From positions 22,090,900 to 22,154,899 of the forward strand of contig JAQFVV010012394.1 of assembly GCA_028023455.1 (NCBI GenBank): a stretch of DNA of 64,000 bases, in the 5' to 3' direction. The translations under genes and the position numbers were made by a program. Each line of letters opens with the position of its first letter. Position 1 is the stretch's first letter. Origin of the DNA: Epiperipatus broadwayi (Eukaryota; Onychophora; Udeonychophora; Euonychophora; Peripatidae). The notes under the pieces are model-generated. The model was not told where the DNA came from and made no database searches. It saw only the letters and a program-made list of their open reading frames with translations. Shown in pieces: positions 61,868-64,000 of this stretch.

Positions 61868-62060
61868 AGAAGTAAAACTCCATACACTAGCACCACTCAG
61901 TGCAAGCCAGAGTAATCAATGGATGCAGGAAGATTTATGTATAAAATCCATGGATTACTCTGGCTTGGACTGAAGGGTGCTACAGTATGGAGAGTTTTGC
62001 CTCAAACAGCTTGTGTAAGCATAAAAAAGGGTGATCACGTGATGTTTAGTGGTTTAATAG
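61868..62060. repeat. Foldback-repeat family member
   Basis: AACTCCATACACTAGCACCA ... GAGTAATCAATGGATGCAGG and its inverse ... CTCTGGCTTGGACTG ... AGTATGGAGAGTTTTGCC face each other around 61945. GATCACGTGATGTTTAGTGG follows. No hammerhead part. Confidence 0.7.
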
Positions 62061-62199
62061 CATGCATTAACATGTGAAATGAATTGTACCAAAAAAAAAC
62101 CATATTTCATTTTGATAAATTCCTGATTAAATATATCAAATAACAAAAATGCATAATAAAGTAGTTAATGTGAACTTGGACAATATTATAAAGAATAGT

Positions 62200-64000
62200 G
62201 GTACTAATACTACAATTCTCAAATCAAAAATAGCAACATGGTTCTCAACCATGGAACACCTCAAGTGCTAAATAAATTTCTAAGAATGATACTCTTTTCA
62301 CTTAGGAAACACAAAAAATTACTTCAATTTAATATTGATAATAGATCAAAATCACAAAATGGAGTTTCTCTACTAATTAACTGTTTGACACAACACTGAT
62401 ATAATTGCATTTCAGGAGACTCTTCATTCTTCAAACAAAGTACATCTTAAATTTCCTGGATTTATCTTGTAAGAATGCATTCTAAACATGGTATGACTAC
62501 TTTTGTTTCAAATTATCTTATAAAACAAACAACTTCTGTTGAATATAGTTCAAATGAGACTGCAATCAGTATTCACATAGATTATTTTTAGGTATGCAAT
62601 ATTTTCAAATTTCCCAATAGAAACCAACCTTACCCTCCACTTCCAGATCTTTAAACACTTTTCTACATTTATAGAACACGTCAATTCTCATAGCCATCTT
62701 CGAGAATATGCAAATGAGGAACCAAAATGTTGCGATCTTAGAAAGGATGAAATTAGACAACATACTATTCTATGATATTTATACTTGAAAATTACTCTGT
62801 TCCAAAACAGAATTTAAGGAAAACTAACTAAAGTCAATACATTGGATATCTTGAATGGAATATTAATAGAATCCTTAAGTCAATTTTGTTTATGATAAAT
62901 CCACAAATTGCCAATAAAGACAAAACAAAAGTGATCCTTTTATGTAAGCTAGATAGGCAGAAAAGCATTTTTGAAAAAATTAATACTGTCATTGTTAATG
63001 ATATTTCCCGTTTTATATATCACACTAAATCTGAGATTGATGAATGAGAAAAAGTACCACTAAAGCACAAATTTAACTTTCTTTTTCGTAATGTTCTTGT
63101 GATATCAATCTGACAAAACCAGTAGAGCTTGTGAACAAGGAGCAGAAAGCAAAGTTCCAAAGTTTCGGAAATATTTAGGAACTTAAACCAAAACATGGTG
63201 GGGGAAACTATTCAAACAGAAACTACTCCAAAAATTTGACAAAAGCAAAACTATAGCAATTTAAATCCAATGATGGTCTAAAAAATTATCACTCAACAAT
63301 CATTATTATGCGATACCTAAAAGCTTTCTGAAAAAATCATATTAACAATAATTTTTCCAAAAATTGAGAGCCAACTATCTATAGAATAGGTTAGATTTAG
63401 GCAAGAAAAAAGTTACTGGTAACAAATTTTATATTAACAACTTACAGTAAAAAAGGCTTTCCAAATAGATTTAAAATCAATGCTAAACGTGTTTGGAAAA
63501 ACAATCTTCTAAAAGTTTTAAATGCAGGAAAACCATTAATTTAATCTGACGAAATTTATCACCGATAAAAAAATTCACGTTACACTAAAGGATAATCATA
63601 GGAGTTACAAACAGTCTTTCATGGGGTTCAGTTATCTCATAATATATTCATCAGTGATCCTCTTAAAAATGAGTGGAGAAAATTGATTTATGCCAATGAT
63701 ATTGTTTTGACTTCTCAAATTAGTCTTTTCCTAAAATAGAAGTTTCCCAAAAAAGATACGAAATGTTTGGAAATCTTTTACAAAGATTGGATCTTATTAC
63801 TAATCCAATGAAAACATTATGTTCAACTCTTCATCTAAATAACAGAGAAACATCTTGTAATTTGGATGTAACCATTTGTGATAACAGACTGAAACACAAT
63901 CTACCCCATACTATGTATGGATAGCTTTGGACCATAGCCTATCTTTCTTCATTTATTTAAGATTTGATCTACAATAATTTCTAGGAACAACTGGTTATAG
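62200..64000 (+). pseudogene. Jockey/CR1-like LINE remnant, runs off the window
   Basis: Across frames the order is that of a LINE ORF2. An endonuclease-like part (VSNYLIKQTTSVEYSSNET, about 62500) comes first, then an RT part with the LSIE-VRF-QEKSYW segment (about 63380), YANDIVLTSQISLF (about 63690; the catalytic [FY]-ADD has Asn in place of the first Asp), and then TLCSTLHLNNRETSCNLDVT (about 63820). Stops are frequent. The element continues beyond 64000. The remnant at 29830-30780 belongs to the same kind. Confidence 0.65.

Overview
The window is AT-rich nuclear DNA from an animal. It holds one spliced protein-coding gene with long introns, and nearly everything else that can be recognised is transposable elements. 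No prokaryotic features are present (no operons, no CRISPR array). The mix of elements (Penelope-like elements, Merlin, pogo-type, Ty3-type LTR elements, RTE-like and Jockey/CR1-like LINEs, tRNA-derived SINEs) points to an invertebrate, but the sequence alone does not fix the phylum.

Host gene: seven coding exons on the minus strand, from 58481 down to 11569, splice in frame into 2556 nt (851 residues plus stop). The product looks like a CCPG1/PBXIP1-type single-pass membrane protein. It has an acidic, Ser-rich N-terminus with a possible LC3-interacting motif, one transmembrane helix at about residues 169-189, coiled coils, a Pro-rich stretch, and a C-terminal tail with three W-x(3)-R-A-type repeats.

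Layout: 1-11.5 kb lies downstream of the gene. It holds a palindrome with hammerhead-like motifs, a LINE scrap, a decayed Ty3 element with its 3' LTR, a pogo/Tigger-type element carrying a LINE-derived zinc-finger ORF, and a second palindrome. Intron 6 (13.5-20.9 kb) holds an RTE-like LINE split by a SINE and a Ty3 element with both LTRs. Intron 5 (21-26.9 kb) holds a foldback element and a Ty3 element whose 5' LTR was split by another foldback and whose pol region is replaced by a coiled-coil ORF. Intron 4 (27.1-38.3 kb) holds LINE, SINE, TIR and Ty3 remnants plus a third palindrome. Intron 3 (38.4-42.5 kb) holds a solo LTR inside a foldback repeat, a head-to-head pair of nearly intact Penelope-like (PLE) 3' ends, and a 331-bp inverted-repeat element with a well-formed hammerhead ribozyme. 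Introns 2 and 1 (42.5-58.3 kb) hold another PLE fragment, more foldback repeats, two solo LTRs and a 4.1-kb Merlin transposon with 1.2-kb terminal inverted repeats and a perfect 8-bp target duplication. Upstream of the first coding exon are two more inverted PLE pairs and a LINE that runs off the window.

The most notable theme is the repeated link between palindromic insertions, 13-15-bp flanking direct repeats, GIY-YIG Penelope-like remnants and small self-cleaving-RNA-like motifs. One motif is a canonical hammerhead. Five others share a three-stem layout with a different, conserved 10-nt core directly after, or in place of, the PLE stop codon.
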